NCBI RefSeq assembly: GCF_016909575.1
Contig: NZ_JAFBGA010000003.1
Coordinates: forward strand, 124,001 to 188,000
Source of the DNA: Streptomyces sp. HB132
GTDB lineage: Bacteria > Actinomycetota > Actinomycetes > Streptomycetales > Streptomycetaceae
Reading direction: 5' to 3'
DNA length: 64,000 nt
The translations under genes and the position numbers were made by a program. Shown here in pieces: positions 29,977 to 41,911 of this stretch (within the stretch, counting starts at the first letter, position 1; the number at the start of each line of letters is the position of its first letter). The notes under the pieces are model-generated. The model was not told the origin of the DNA and searched no databases. It worked only from the letters and a program-made list of their open reading frames with translations.

Positions 29977-30938
29977 TCTCGCCCCATGTCCCGATGGACG
30001 AGGACGGTCTCGACACCTTCGGTGGCCAGCCGGGCGGCCAGCTTCTCCGACATGGCGACGGAACGGTGCTTCCCGCCCGTGCACCCGACGGCGATGGTGA
30101 CGTAGCGCTTGCCCTCGCGGCGGTAGCCGGCGGCGATGAGCTGCAGCAGCTCGGTGTACTGGTTGAGGAACTCCTTGGCGCCCGGCTGGTCGAAGACGTA
30201 GTCGGACACCTCCTCGTTGAGACCGGTGAACGGGCGGAGCTCCGGGACCCAGTGCGGGTTGGGCAGGAAGCGGCAGTCGACGACGAGGTCGGCGTCGACC
30301 GGCAGCCCGTACTTGAAGCCGAACGACATCACCGTCGCCCGCAGCTCCGGCTCCTCGTCGCCGGCGAACTGGGCATCCATCTTGGCCCGCAGCTCGTGCA
30401 CGTTGAGGCTGGAGGTGTCGATGACGAGGTCGGCGTCGCCACGCAGCTCACGCAGCAGGTCACGCTCGGCCGCGATGCCGTCGACGATCCTGCCGTCGCC
30501 CTGGAGCGGATGCGGGCGGCGGACCGATTCGAAACGGCGTACGAGGGCATCGTCGGAGGACTCGAGGAAGACGATCCGCCGGGTGACGTGCTTGGCCTCC
30601 AGATCGGCGAGGGACTCCCGCAGGTTGTCGAAGAAGCGGCGTCCCCGCACGTCGACGACGACGGCGATGCGCGCGACGTTTCCCTGGGACCGGGCTCCGA
30701 GCTCCACCATCGTGGGGATCAGGGCGGGCGGCAGGTTGTCGACGACGAACCAGCCGAGGTCCTCCAGACACTTGGCGGCGGTGCTGCGCCCGGCGCCCGA
30801 CATTCCGGAGATGATCACCAGCTCGGGGATGGCGGGCGGCGTGGCCTCGGCCTTCTCCGTGGTGCTTCCCGTACTCACGTGTGCTGCTCCGTCTGCTCGC
30901 TCGCGTTCGTTCTGGTGTTCATGCGCGTCGTCGGTCAT
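29973..30938 (-). CDS. rapZ: RapZ-family nucleotide-binding protein
   Basis: A 321-residue RapZ/YvcJ. The P-loop reads GMSGAGRST (about residues 45-53), with arginine where many P-loops have lysine, as is usual in this family, and the C-terminal domain has [13 protein letters not shown]. The first 30 residues are acidic/polar and probably disordered. In E. coli RapZ controls glucosamine-6-phosphate synthase through small RNAs; that partner system is not expected here, so its streptomycete role is open. It overlaps uvrC and yvcK by four bases each. Confidence 0.92.
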   Translation of the reverse strand: MTDDAHEHQNERERADGAAHVSTGSTTEKAEATPPAIPELVIISGMSGAGRSTAAKCLEDLGWFVVDNLPPALIPTMVELGARSQGNVARIAVVVDVRGRRFFDNLRESLADLEAKHVTRRIVFLESSDDALVRRFESVRRPHPLQGDGRIVDGIAAERDLLRELRGDADLVIDTSSLNVHELRAKMDAQFAGDEEPELRATVMSFGFKYGLPVDADLVVDCRFLPNPHWVPELRPFTGLNEEVSDYVFDQPGAKEFLNQYTELLQLIAAGYRREGKRYVTIAVGCTGGKHRSVAMSEKLAARLATEGVETVLVHRDMGRE

Positions 30939-33178
30939 GTCCCGCTGCCCCCGTCGTCCTCTTCAATGATCTCTCCTGTGGCGGTGTTCACGGCGGGCGC
31001 GGCCGGGGCGGCCGCCGCGAAGGCGACGGCCACCGATTCCGCCGTCCTGCGCCCTATCCCCGGCACCTCGCAGATCTCGTCGATTGTCGCCTGCCTCAGC
31101 TTCTTGACGGAGCCGAAATGCTTGATCAACGCCTGCTTCCGGGTCTCGCCGAGGCCCGGGACGTCGTCCAGGGGGCTGCTGCGGATGCGCTTGGCCCGTT
31201 TGGCCCTCTGGTAGGTGATGGCGAAGCGGTGGGCCTCGTCGCGAATGCGCTGGAGGAGGTAGAGGCCCTCGCTGGAGCGGGGCAGGACCACCGGGTCGTC
31301 GTCATCGGGCAGCCAGACCTCTTCGAGGCGCTTGGCGAGACCGCAGACGGCGATGTCGTCGATGCCGAGCTCGTCCAGGGCCCGCTTGGCGGCGGCGACC
31401 TGGGGCTGCCCCCCGTCGACGACGACGAGCTGCGGGGGGTAGGCGAAGCGCTTGGGCCGGCCGTCGTCCTCGCGGGGCTCCTCCCGGACGGGGGCGGGCC
31501 CGGAGCCGGGCGTCACGGGGGCCACCGCCCCGGCGGCGGCGGGCGCGTCGGGGGTGGGCCGAGCGGGGTCGGACTCGGCGGGGGCAGGCTGAGCGGGGGC
31601 CGGCTCACCGGAGGAGGTTTCGCCGGGCGTCGTGCCACCTGGGGCGGGCGCGGGGCCTGCGAGGACCGGGGCCGTGGGCGCGGGGCCTGCGAGGACCGGG
31701 GCCGTGGGGCCTGCGGCGGCCGGATCGGCGGGGACGGGGCCGGTGGGGGCCGGGGTCTCCTCCCACTCCCCCGTCCGCTCCTTCTCCTGGAGGTAGCGCT
31801 TGAAGCGGCGCCCGATGACCTCGTGCATGGACCGGACATCGTCCTGGCCCTCGAAGCCCTTGATCTGGAAGCGGCGGTATTCGCTCTTGCGTGCGAGGCC
31901 GTCCTCGAAGACCACCATGGACGCGACCACGTCGTCACCCTGGAGGTGCGAGATGTCGAAGCACTCGACGCGCAGCGGCGCGGTGTCGAGACCGAGTGCC
32001 TCGGCGATCTCCTCCAGTGCGCGGGAGCGCGTCGTGAGGTCGGACGCGCGCTTGGTCTTGTGCAGCCCCAGCGCCTGCTGGGCATTGCGCTGGACCGTGC
32101 CCATCAGGTCCTTCTTGTCGCCGCGCTGCGGAATGCGCAGGCTGACCTGGGACCCGCGGCGGTCGGCGAGCCACTGGGACACGGCGTCGGGGTCCTCGGG
32201 GAGCGCCGGGACGAGCACCTCCTTGGGCACGGAGTCACCCGACTCCTCCCCGTAGAGCTGCTGGAGCGCGTGTTCCACCAGTCCCGACGTGTCGACGGCC
32301 TCGACCTTGTCGGTGACCCAGCCGCGCTGGCCCCGGACGCGTCCGCCGCGGACGTGGAAGATCTGGACCGCCGCTTCGAGCTCGTCCTCGGCCACGGCGA
32401 TCAGGTCCGCGTCGGTGGCGTCGGCGAGGACCACGGCACTCTTCTCCATGGCTCGCTTCAGCGCCCCCGCGTCGTCACGCAGCCGGGCCGCCCGCTCGTA
32501 CTCCATCTCCTCGGCCGCCTGCATCATGTCCTTCTCGAGGCGGCGGATGTACGTCCCGGTGCGGCCTGCCATGAAATCGCAGAACTCCTCGGCCAGGTCC
32601 CGGTGTTCCTCGGGGGTGACCCGCCCGACGCACGGGGCGGAGCACTTGCCGATGTAGCCGAGGAGGCAGGGCCGGCCGGTCCGCTCCGCGTTCTTGAAGA
32701 CGCCGGCGGAGCAGGTGCGCACGGGGAAGACACGGAGCATCAGGTCCACGGTCTCGCGGATCGCCCAGGCATGGCCGTACGGTCCGAAGTAGCGCACGCC
32801 CTTCTTCTTGGCGCCGCGCATGACCTGGACGCGCGGGAACTCCTCGTTGAGCGTGACCGCGAGGTAGGGGTAGCTCTTGTCGTCGCGGTACTTGACGTTG
32901 AACCGGGGGTCGAACTCCTTGATCCAGGAGTACTCCAGCTGCAGCGCCTCGACCTCGGTCGAGACCACGGTCCATTCCACGGAGGCAGCCGTGGTGACCA
33001 TCGTGCGGGTGCGCGGGTGCAGGCCGGCCAGGTCCTGGAAGTAGTTGGCCAGGCGCTGGCGCAGGTTCTTCGCCTTCCCGACGTAGATCACCCGGCGGTG
33101 CTCGTCGCGGAACTTGTAGACCCCCGGGGAGTCGGGGATCTGTCCCGGCTTGGGGCGGTAGCTGGAGGGGTCTGCCAT
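30935..33178 (-). CDS. uvrC: Excinuclease ABC subunit UvrC with a Pro/Ala-rich insert
   Basis: A 747-residue UvrC that makes the two incisions of nucleotide excision repair. The GIY-YIG nuclease ([23 protein letters not shown] region, residues 17-40), the UvrB-binding UVR motif (near residue 215), the RNase H-like nuclease ([11 protein letters not shown] and [10 protein letters not shown]) and the C-terminal HhH motifs are all present. Between about residues 475 and 570 lies a Pro/Ala/Gly insert between two parts of the RNase H-like domain, including a 10-residue tandem repeat. The gene starts leaderless and leads the rapZ-yvcK-whiA operon. Confidence 0.95.
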   Translation of the reverse strand: MADPSSYRPKPGQIPDSPGVYKFRDEHRRVIYVGKAKNLRQRLANYFQDLAGLHPRTRTMVTTAASVEWTVVSTEVEALQLEYSWIKEFDPRFNVKYRDDKSYPYLAVTLNEEFPRVQVMRGAKKKGVRYFGPYGHAWAIRETVDLMLRVFPVRTCSAGVFKNAERTGRPCLLGYIGKCSAPCVGRVTPEEHRDLAEEFCDFMAGRTGTYIRRLEKDMMQAAEEMEYERAARLRDDAGALKRAMEKSAVVLADATDADLIAVAEDELEAAVQIFHVRGGRVRGQRGWVTDKVEAVDTSGLVEHALQQLYGEESGDSVPKEVLVPALPEDPDAVSQWLADRRGSQVSLRIPQRGDKKDLMGTVQRNAQQALGLHKTKRASDLTTRSRALEEIAEALGLDTAPLRVECFDISHLQGDDVVASMVVFEDGLARKSEYRRFQIKGFEGQDDVRSMHEVIGRRFKRYLQEKERTGEWEETPAPTGPVPADPAAAGPTAPVLAGPAPTAPVLAGPAPAPGGTTPGETSSGEPAPAQPAPAESDPARPTPDAPAAAGAVAPVTPGSGPAPVREEPREDDGRPKRFAYPPQLVVVDGGQPQVAAAKRALDELGIDDIAVCGLAKRLEEVWLPDDDDPVVLPRSSEGLYLLQRIRDEAHRFAITYQRAKRAKRIRSSPLDDVPGLGETRKQALIKHFGSVKKLRQATIDEICEVPGIGRRTAESVAVAFAAAAPAAPAVNTATGEIIEEDDGGSGT
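31646..31708. repeat. 30-bp tandem repeat inside uvrC
   Basis: Two copies of a 30-base unit (31646-31675 and from 31676), identical over the full unit, each encoding [10 protein letters not shown]. Being a multiple of three, copy changes keep the frame. Confidence 0.85.
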
Positions 33179-33185
33179 GTCTCAC

Positions 33186-33191
33186 ACCCTA
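33186..33191 (-). promoter_or_regulatory. -10 hexamer TAGGGT of a leaderless uvrC promoter
   Basis: TAGGGT on the minus strand ends 7 bases before the uvrC ATG; no Shine-Dalgarno sequence lies between. Confidence 0.6.
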
Positions 33192-33256
33192 CTGGCGGGC
33201 AGTGACAGAGCGGCATCTCCGAGGTCCCGGGGGTCTGCGACGGCCTCCGTGACCGG

Positions 33257-33685
33257 TCAGGCCCCGGGGCCCGCGACGAGCTTTCCGCCCTCGAGCTTCA
33301 ACGGCACGGAGGGCAGCGGCACCGTGGCGGGCCCCTGCAGCGCCTTGCCCGTGGTCATGTCGAAGCGGCTGCCGTGGCAGGGGCAGTTGCCCTCGTTGCC
33401 CTCGACCTTGTCCAGGAGGCAGCCCGCGTGCGTGCACTGCGCGCTGAAGGCCTTGTACTGGCCGGCGGCCGGACAGCTCACGACGACCCGCTGCTCCCGG
33501 TAGAGCTTGGCGCCGCCGACCGGGACCTCGTCCGCGGCACCGAGCTCCACGGGGGCGGTGGGCGTGGGGGTCTGCGCGTGACCGAGCTTCGAATCGGTGG
33601 AACAGGCGGCCGCTCCCAGCCCGGCGGCACCGGCGAGCGCGGCGCCCTTCAGTACGGTGCGGCGGGCGGCGGGCAGGCCTGACAT
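33257..33685 (-). CDS. Exported Rieske [2Fe-2S] protein
   Basis: A 142-residue Rieske protein with a Tat-like signal (AARRTVLKGAALAGAAGLG) ending in a lipobox-like LGAAAC at Cys28, so it is probably a Tat-exported lipoprotein carrying a folded cluster. Ligands are in CTHAGC and CPCHGSRF, the classic Rieske pair with a possible disulfide. It is transcribed from a position between uvrA and uvrC on the same strand. The redox partner is unknown; no cytochrome b is nearby. Confidence 0.9.
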   Translation of the reverse strand: MSGLPAARRTVLKGAALAGAAGLGAAACSTDSKLGHAQTPTPTAPVELGAADEVPVGGAKLYREQRVVVSCPAAGQYKAFSAQCTHAGCLLDKVEGNEGNCPCHGSRFDMTTGKALQGPATVPLPSVPLKLEGGKLVAGPGA

Positions 33686-33824
33686 GCGGTCTCCACGGGT
33701 CGGGGGGACAGAGAGCCGCCGTCACCGTCCGGGGCACCGGGTGCCGGATGATCCGGGCACGGGCCGCGCCTGAAGGCATGGGCGACAGACCCGACGATAC
33801 CGACAGAGAACGAGGGCCCTTCGA

Positions 33825-33850
33825 CCGGCCCCGGAGTACGCCGGGGCCGG
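33825..33850. terminator. Terminator after uvrA
   Basis: Perfect 10-bp stem (33825-33834 with 33841-33850) and a 6-base loop, 63 bases past the uvrA stop. Confidence 0.65.
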
Positions 33851-33912
33851 GAGGCGCCGCGGGCGCCGGCGCGGCCCCCTCACGCAGGGGTGCCGCCCGG
33901 TGCCCGCCGGTG

Positions 33913-36930
<3,018 letters not shown>

Positions 36931-37093
36931 GCCGGTCCGCACCTTTCTGGAGAGAAATGGGGGAACTGGGCCCCCACCCCAGGGTATGGGGGGCGCCTCA
37001 GCGATGTACGAAGCTTTCGACTCCGAGCGTATAGCACGCGCATTCGATTTACGGTCGAGCGAAGACTCCATCACCCGAATGAGTGGTGGGGGC

Positions 37094-37099
37094 TACGCT
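37094..37099 (+). promoter_or_regulatory. -10 hexamer TACGCT of a leaderless promoter
   Basis: TACGCT ends 6 bases before the ATG at 37106 with no Shine-Dalgarno sequence. Confidence 0.55.
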
Positions 37100-37105
37100 C
37101 GGCTC

Positions 37106-37795
37106 ATGACTGATCATGTGCACGACCTGGAAGCCGTCCGTGAAGCGACCGAACGGCTGCTCGGTGCCGCGGGCAAGCTGGACGACGGCGCCGTTGCCGA
37201 GCCGTCGCGTCTGCCGGGCTGGAGCCGCGGCCATGTTCTTGCCCACCTGTCACGTAACGCCGACGCGCTCATAAATGTTCTCCAGGGGCGCCCGATGTAC
37301 GCGAACAGCGAAACCCGGGACGCCGACATCGAACGCGACGCGCCCCGGCCCCTGGCCGAACACCTCGCTGACCTGCGCGAGAGCGGAGCGGCCGTACTGG
37401 TCGCGGCCGAGGAGCCGGCCGACTGGTCACGCACGGTCACGATGCGCAACGGTGTGACGGATTCAGCGTCCCGCATCCCCTTCCGCCGCTGGGTCGAGGT
37501 GGAGTTGCACCACGTCGACCTGGGGGTGGGGTACGAGCTGGAGGATCTGCCGGAGGAGTTCGTGATCCGGGAGAACGACTTCCTCGCCGAGCGCTTCGCC
37601 GGGCATCCCGACGTCGTCCCCACGACGGCGGTCACCGCCGACGGCCGGCTGTGGACCACGGGCGGTGGAGCCGACGGCACTCCGGTCACCGTCCGGGGCA
37701 CGGCCCCCGACATCCTGGGCTGGCTCTGCGGACGCCGTGACGGCTCCGCGCTCACCGTGGAAGGCGGGAGCCTTCCCGCGCTGCCCCCGCTATAG
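37106..37795 (+). CDS. Maleylpyruvate isomerase family protein (mycothiol-dependent type)
   Basis: A 229-residue protein of the DinB/MDMPI fold. The metal-site histidine is in GHVLAHLSRNAD (His47), and the second and third ligands are in WVEVELHHVDLG; LPGWSRGHVLAHL is the family's opening motif. Family members use mycothiol, the actinobacterial thiol, for isomerisation or for thiol transfer. The actual substrate here is not evident, since no gentisate pathway genes are nearby. The start is leaderless. Its TAG stop forms part of the -10 hexamer of the next gene. Confidence 0.88.
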   Translation: MTDHVHDLEAVREATERLLGAAGKLDDGAVAEPSRLPGWSRGHVLAHLSRNADALINVLQGRPMYANSETRDADIERDAPRPLAEHLADLRESGAAVLVAAEEPADWSRTVTMRNGVTDSASRIPFRRWVEVELHHVDLGVGYELEDLPEEFVIRENDFLAERFAGHPDVVPTTAVTADGRLWTTGGGADGTPVTVRGTAPDILGWLCGRRDGSALTVEGGSLPALPPL

Positions 37796-37798
37796 GCT
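37793..37798 (+). promoter_or_regulatory. -10 hexamer TAGGCT overlapping the upstream stop codon
   Basis: TAGGCT contains the TAG stop of the preceding gene and ends 7 bases before the ATG at 37806, a leaderless arrangement. Confidence 0.6.
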
Positions 37799-37805
37799 GC
37801 GTCAC

Positions 37806-38462
37806 ATGACGTACAGCGGAACGGTCAAGGTCGGCGGACCTGCGGACGTGCACGAGCTGACGGATCTGATGATCTCCAAGGTCGCGGTCGGCCCGATGAA
37901 CAACAACGCGTACCTGCTGCGCTGCCGGGCCACCGGCGAGCAGCTCCTGATCGACGCGGCCGCCGAGGCCGGAACCCTGCTGCGGCTGATCGGCGACGAC
38001 GGCATCGCGTCCGTCGTCACGACGCACCGGCACGGTGACCACTGGCAGGCACTCGGCGAGGTGGTGGCGGCCACCGGGGCACGGACGTACTCCGGCAGGT
38101 ACGACGCCGAAGGCATCCCGGTCCCCACGGACGAACCCGTCGAGGACGGCGGCACGATCCGGGTGGGCCGGGTCCGACTGACCGCCAGGCACCTGACCGG
38201 GCACACACCGGGGTCCATCGCCCTGGTCTACGACGACCCGCACGGGGCTCCGCACGTGTTCACCGGGGACTGCCTCTTCCCCGGCGGCGTGGGCAACACG
38301 CACGAGGACCCGGCGGCGTTCGCGAGCCTGATCCACGACGTGGAGACCAAGCTCTTCGACTGCCTGCCGGACGAGACGTGGGTCTATCCGGGCCACGGTC
38401 ACGACACCACGCTCGGTGCCGAGCGCCCGCATCTGCCGGAGTGGCGCGAGCGCGGCTGGTGA
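37806..38462 (+). CDS. Metallo-beta-lactamase-fold hydrolase
   Basis: A 218-residue hydrolase of the glyoxalase II-like group. The metal motif is THRHGDH (about residue 74; the usual THxHxDH), a second histidine is in GHTPGSIAL, the aspartate in FTGDCLFPGG and the last histidine in YPGHGHDT. A thioester or persulfide substrate is possible, and pairing with a mycothiol-type enzyme just upstream makes a mycothiol conjugate an attractive guess. The start is leaderless. Confidence 0.93.
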   Translation: MTYSGTVKVGGPADVHELTDLMISKVAVGPMNNNAYLLRCRATGEQLLIDAAAEAGTLLRLIGDDGIASVVTTHRHGDHWQALGEVVAATGARTYSGRYDAEGIPVPTDEPVEDGGTIRVGRVRLTARHLTGHTPGSIALVYDDPHGAPHVFTGDCLFPGGVGNTHEDPAAFASLIHDVETKLFDCLPDETWVYPGHGHDTTLGAERPHLPEWRERGW

Positions 38463-38474
38463 CCCGGTGAACGG

Positions 38475-38513
38475 CCGACGGCCGGGTGCCCCTCACGGGG
38501 CCCCGGCCGTCGG
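38475..38513. terminator. Bidirectional terminator
   Basis: Outer 12-base perfect arms (38475-38486 and 38502-38513) plus an inner GCCCC/GGGGC stem with a TCAC loop and one bulged T. It separates the convergent hydrolase and terC genes. Confidence 0.8.
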
Positions 38514-38528
38514 TGTGTCCGTGCGGCG

Positions 38529-39524
38529 CTACTTCTCCACGCCGACGTTCTCGCTGTCACCCTTCTCCTCGGCCTCCAGCGCCGCCTGCTTCTTGTTGGC
38601 GATGAGGCTGGTGATCGTGGTGATCACCAGGACACCGCCGATGACGGCGAGGGAGAACGCGATGGAGATCTCCGGGACGTGCACCCCGGACTCGTGCAGG
38701 GCGTGCAGCACCAGCTTGACACCGATGAACCCGAGGATCACCGAGAGCCCGTAGCTGAGGTGGACCAGCTTCTTCAGCAGACCGCCGATGAGGAAGTACA
38801 GCTGACGCAGGCCCATCAGGGCGAAGGCGTTGGCGGTGAAGACGATGTACGGGTCCTGGGTCAGGCCGAAGATCGCAGGGATGGAGTCCAGCGCGAACAG
38901 CACATCGGTCGTGCCGATGGCGAGCATGACCACCATGAGCGGGGTCATGACGCGCTTGCCGTTCTTCTGGATGAAGAGCTTGGTCCCGTGGTACCTGTCG
39001 GCGACACCGAAGCGGTGCTCGATCGACTTCAGGAGCCGGTTCTCCTCCCACTCCTCCTCGTCGTCATCGGCCCGCGCCTCCTGGATCAGCTTCCAGGCGG
39101 TGTAGATCAGGAACGCGCCGAAGATGTAGAAGACCCACGAGAAGTTGGCGATGACCGCGGCACCGGCCGCGATGAAGATCGCACGCAGCACCAGGGCGAT
39201 CAGCACGCCGATGAGCAGCACACGCTGCTGGAGGTGGGAGGGCACCGAGAACTTCGCCATGATCAGGATGAAGACGAAGAGATTGTCGACACTGAGCGAC
39301 TTCTCGGTGATGAAGCCGGCGAAGAACTCGCCCGAGGCCTGACTCTCCCCGAAGACCAGCAGTCCGAGTCCGAAGAGCACGGCCAGGGCGATCCAGACGA
39401 TGGTCCAGATTCCGGCTTCCTTGGTCGATACGTCATGGGGCTTGCGCCCGATGAAGAAGTCGACGGCGATGAGGGCGCACAGACCAAAGATGGTCAGCGC
39501 CCAGAGGGTCCATGAAACGTCCAC
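38529..39524 (-). CDS. terC: TerC-family membrane protein
   Basis: A 331-residue polytopic membrane protein of the TerC family, about nine helices. Landmarks are FFAGFITEKSLSVDNLFVFILIM with the conserved Glu and Asp, and a second acidic site in VMLAIGTTDVLFALDSIPAIFG. Family members such as Alx and MeeF export manganese and support secreted metalloproteins; others were first linked to tellurite resistance. The GTG start at 39524 has GGAGG upstream. The gene is preceded by a probable manganese riboswitch, which supports Mn export. Confidence 0.92.
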   Translation of the reverse strand: MDVSWTLWALTIFGLCALIAVDFFIGRKPHDVSTKEAGIWTIVWIALAVLFGLGLLVFGESQASGEFFAGFITEKSLSVDNLFVFILIMAKFSVPSHLQQRVLLIGVLIALVLRAIFIAAGAAVIANFSWVFYIFGAFLIYTAWKLIQEARADDDEEEWEENRLLKSIEHRFGVADRYHGTKLFIQKNGKRVMTPLMVVMLAIGTTDVLFALDSIPAIFGLTQDPYIVFTANAFALMGLRQLYFLIGGLLKKLVHLSYGLSVILGFIGVKLVLHALHESGVHVPEISIAFSLAVIGGVLVITTITSLIANKKQAALEAEEKGDSENVGVEK

Positions 39525-39573
39525 TGCGCCTCCGGCAGTTCGCTACGGGCTATAGATCAGCGTCGTCGCTGCC

Positions 39574-39679
39574 GGAGGTCTCTTCCACCCGGGAGCGCGG
39601 GATGCGCGCCGGGCCGACGCCCCGGGACCGGTCACAGTCCGTACTGACGGGAACGCCGCGATCGGGAGTACTCCCCTCC
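39574..39679 (-). ncRNA. Candidate yybP-ykoY manganese riboswitch
   Basis: About 106 bases upstream of terC. Its ends pair as GGAGG (39679-39675) with CCTCC (39578-39574). The 5' end continues as GGGGAGTA and the 3' end reads AGAGACC, resembling the two conserved loops of the yybP-ykoY family, which controls Mn exporters including TerC proteins. The middle is GC-rich with several stems. The candidate promoter places the RNA 5' end within a few bases of the first stem. Confidence 0.6.
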
Positions 39680-39688
39680 GCACCAAGA

Positions 39689-39718
39689 ACAGTACACGAA
39701 GCACCAAGAAAAGGTAAA
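39689..39718 (-). promoter_or_regulatory. Candidate terC promoter
   Basis: -35 TTTACC (39718-39713) and -10 TACTGT (39694-39689) with an 18-base spacer on the minus strand, predicting a start near 39681-39682, at the riboswitch 5' end. The region also holds a direct repeat CACCAAGAA (39681-39689 and 39702-39710). Confidence 0.45.
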
Positions 39719-39790
39719 GCCCGTGCCAAGATGTGATCAAAATAGCAGGTCAGGGGCTTGATGAAGCTACTTGACCCACCGTCACCACGC

Positions 39791-41785
39791 TCAGCGGTAG
39801 TCCGCGCGCCTCGCTGCGGCCACCAGGGCGAGCACCTGTTCCAGGACGCGGCTGCCCTGGGGCACCCTGGACGGTTCGTACGTCCAGGCGTGGCCCACCC
39901 AGGGATCGGCGAGGTGGTCGTCGGCCACGGGCGTGATCCGCAGCAGGGACCGCCACAGCGGGTCGAGCACCGGACCGTAGGCGTGGGCGTCCTCGCGGTC
40001 GGCCACCATCAGCAGGTGCACGCCCACCGAGGGGCCCTCGTCGGCCAGATAGCGCAACTGGGTGACGGCCCTGTCGTCGAAGCCGTGCGGGAAGTCGTTG
40101 ACGATCAGCAGATGCTCCCCCGTGTCGATGTCCGGGGGTAGCGCGTCCGCAGCGCCGGCCCTCATCGCCATCTGCAGGAGATCGACGCGCCGGGTGAGGT
40201 GGGCGAGTACGGAGGACACTCCCTCCGCTCCGGCGGCGGGCGGCCCGGCGAGGACGCCGGAGCCGGTCAGGGGCGCGAGGGGACCGGCCGCGGAACCCGC
40301 GGGATCGATGACGTGCACGGCAAACTCGTCCGTCGGGTGGACGGCGAGCAGCCGAGCTGCCAGGGCGACGGCCGTCTCCATGGCCAGACGTCGCAACTGG
40401 TCCCCGGAGGTCGCGGCGGCCGCCTCGGAGGCCGTGCGTCCGCTGTCGACCCAGATGCCGCGCTCCAGGGGAAGCCGCACCAGCAGCGGGACGCGCAGGT
40501 CCGTTGCCTCGGGCAGACGGACGTCACCGATGCGCAGAGCCATGGGGATCTCCATCGGTACCCGGTAGCCGTGCCAGACGGGGTTGTCCCAGCCCGCGTA
40601 GGCGGCCGGAAGGGCCGGCTCCACGACGGCGGACTCAGCGGCGAGCTGGGCGAGATCACGATCGAGGGCCTCGCGGGCCCGGCCGGTGAGCTCGTCGTGC
40701 TTGGCCCGGGCCTCCGCGCGTGCGCGGTCGCCCGTCCCGCCGATGCGGCTGCGCGGATCGGAAAGGGTCCGGTCGAGTTCCTGGTCCATCCGGGACTCCG
40801 CGAAGTCGACGGCACTGCGATAGGCGGCGACTGCACGCGCCAGGTCCTCGAACATGCCCCAGATCTGGTTGTAGAGGCGCTCGTCCATGGACCAGCCGGT
40901 GGCGTCGCCGGCGACGGGTCGCTCGGGCTGTCCGGGGGCGGCGGGTGGGGCTGCCGGGGGCGGCGGGGGCGGCGCCGAGGTCTGACGCCGCGGGTGCGCG
41001 TAGTCGATGGGGCCGCCCGGGGTGTCCGCGTGCGAGGGCGCGGGGTCGCTCAGGGGCTGGGAGTGGTGCGCCGTCCCCGGTGCCGGCGGGGCGGAGGACT
41101 GCGCCGGGGCGGACGGGGCTCCGGTGCCTCCGTCGCCTCCGCCGCCTCCGTCGCCTCCTGGGGAAGCGGGGCCCGCGGGGTGGCGCACGCGTTCCCCGTC
41201 GGGGGCGCGGGGCGACGGCGTGACGGCGCGGGCAAGGCCGGAGGCGACGGCGTCCTGGATGGACGCGGCCAGCTCCGCCGCCCCTGCCACCCCCTGGTCG
41301 GCGAGCATCCCGGCGAGCCCCGCGGCGTAGCCCTGGCCGACGGCGCGGACCTTCCAGGCGCCTCGGCGCCGGTAGAGCTCCAGGGCCGACACGGCGGACT
41401 CGGTGTCCAGGCCGGTGAGGGTGAAGGTGGCTATCTCGGTACCGTCCAGCCCGGTGACGGCGACGAACGGTGCGGCGACCGCACCGAAACTGCCCGGGCG
41501 TCCGGCTCCCACGGGCAGGGCGAGGAGCACGGTGACGCGGTGCACCGCGTCGGGCAGGGCGTCCAGGTCCACGGCGAGCCGGTGGTCGGCCGCGGCCTGC
41601 CCGGACACCTCCAGTCCGGGCACCCGGGGTGACGCGGGGTGGGCGACCCACTCGGCGCCCCGGACCGTGCCCCGCTCGTCCCCGAGCGTCGCACCGGCCA
41701 CGACGGGTGAGCCCGCCGACACCCTGATCTCCAGACGGGTCTGGGGCAAGGTGTGGTTCTGCCCCCGGACCAGCTCGGCCGTCAT
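39791..41785 (-). CDS. TerD-domain protein fused to a degenerate FtsK-like ATPase domain
   Basis: A 664-residue protein. Residues 1-190 are a TerD domain (VTGLDGTEIATFTLTGLDTE, LELYRRRGAWKVRAVGQGY). Residues about 200-295 are a Gly/Pro/Ser-rich linker, then a helical segment to about 390. The C-terminal 270 residues follow the FtsK/HerA core: a strand plus IWVDSGRTAS where Walker A should be (near 445), an LRRLAMETAVALAARLL helix, VIDPAGS, and a Walker-B-like LLIVNDFPHGFDD (near 563). Walker A lacks GxxGxGKS, so ATP hydrolysis is doubtful. It follows terD and is probably part of the Ter stress response. Confidence 0.85.
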   Translation of the reverse strand: MTAELVRGQNHTLPQTRLEIRVSAGSPVVAGATLGDERGTVRGAEWVAHPASPRVPGLEVSGQAAADHRLAVDLDALPDAVHRVTVLLALPVGAGRPGSFGAVAAPFVAVTGLDGTEIATFTLTGLDTESAVSALELYRRRGAWKVRAVGQGYAAGLAGMLADQGVAGAAELAASIQDAVASGLARAVTPSPRAPDGERVRHPAGPASPGGDGGGGGDGGTGAPSAPAQSSAPPAPGTAHHSQPLSDPAPSHADTPGGPIDYAHPRRQTSAPPPPPPAAPPAAPGQPERPVAGDATGWSMDERLYNQIWGMFEDLARAVAAYRSAVDFAESRMDQELDRTLSDPRSRIGGTGDRARAEARAKHDELTGRAREALDRDLAQLAAESAVVEPALPAAYAGWDNPVWHGYRVPMEIPMALRIGDVRLPEATDLRVPLLVRLPLERGIWVDSGRTASEAAAATSGDQLRRLAMETAVALAARLLAVHPTDEFAVHVIDPAGSAAGPLAPLTGSGVLAGPPAAGAEGVSSVLAHLTRRVDLLQMAMRAGAADALPPDIDTGEHLLIVNDFPHGFDDRAVTQLRYLADEGPSVGVHLLMVADREDAHAYGPVLDPLWRSLLRITPVADDHLADPWVGHAWTYEPSRVPQGSRVLEQVLALVAAARRADYR

Positions 41786-41832
41786 CGCCCTTGTCCCCCT
41801 CGACGTTCGGTGTGTGGTGCCCTGCCACGGGC

Positions 41833-41866
41833 GCAGCTCCCGGCGGCGGGTGCCTCCGGGAGCTGC
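41833..41866 (-). terminator. Hairpin after terD
   Basis: Perfect 11-base arms (41833-41843 and 41856-41866) between terD and the TerD-fusion gene, 46 bases past the terD stop. Confidence 0.6.
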
Positions 41867-41911
41867 TCGTACGGATGTGTGGGCCGGGTCTCGCCCCGGG
41901 CCCCGTCGTGC

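Noticed and set aside
31646..31708. Possible start of a CRISPR-like array
   Set aside because: The two units are directly adjacent without spacers and lie in frame inside uvrC.
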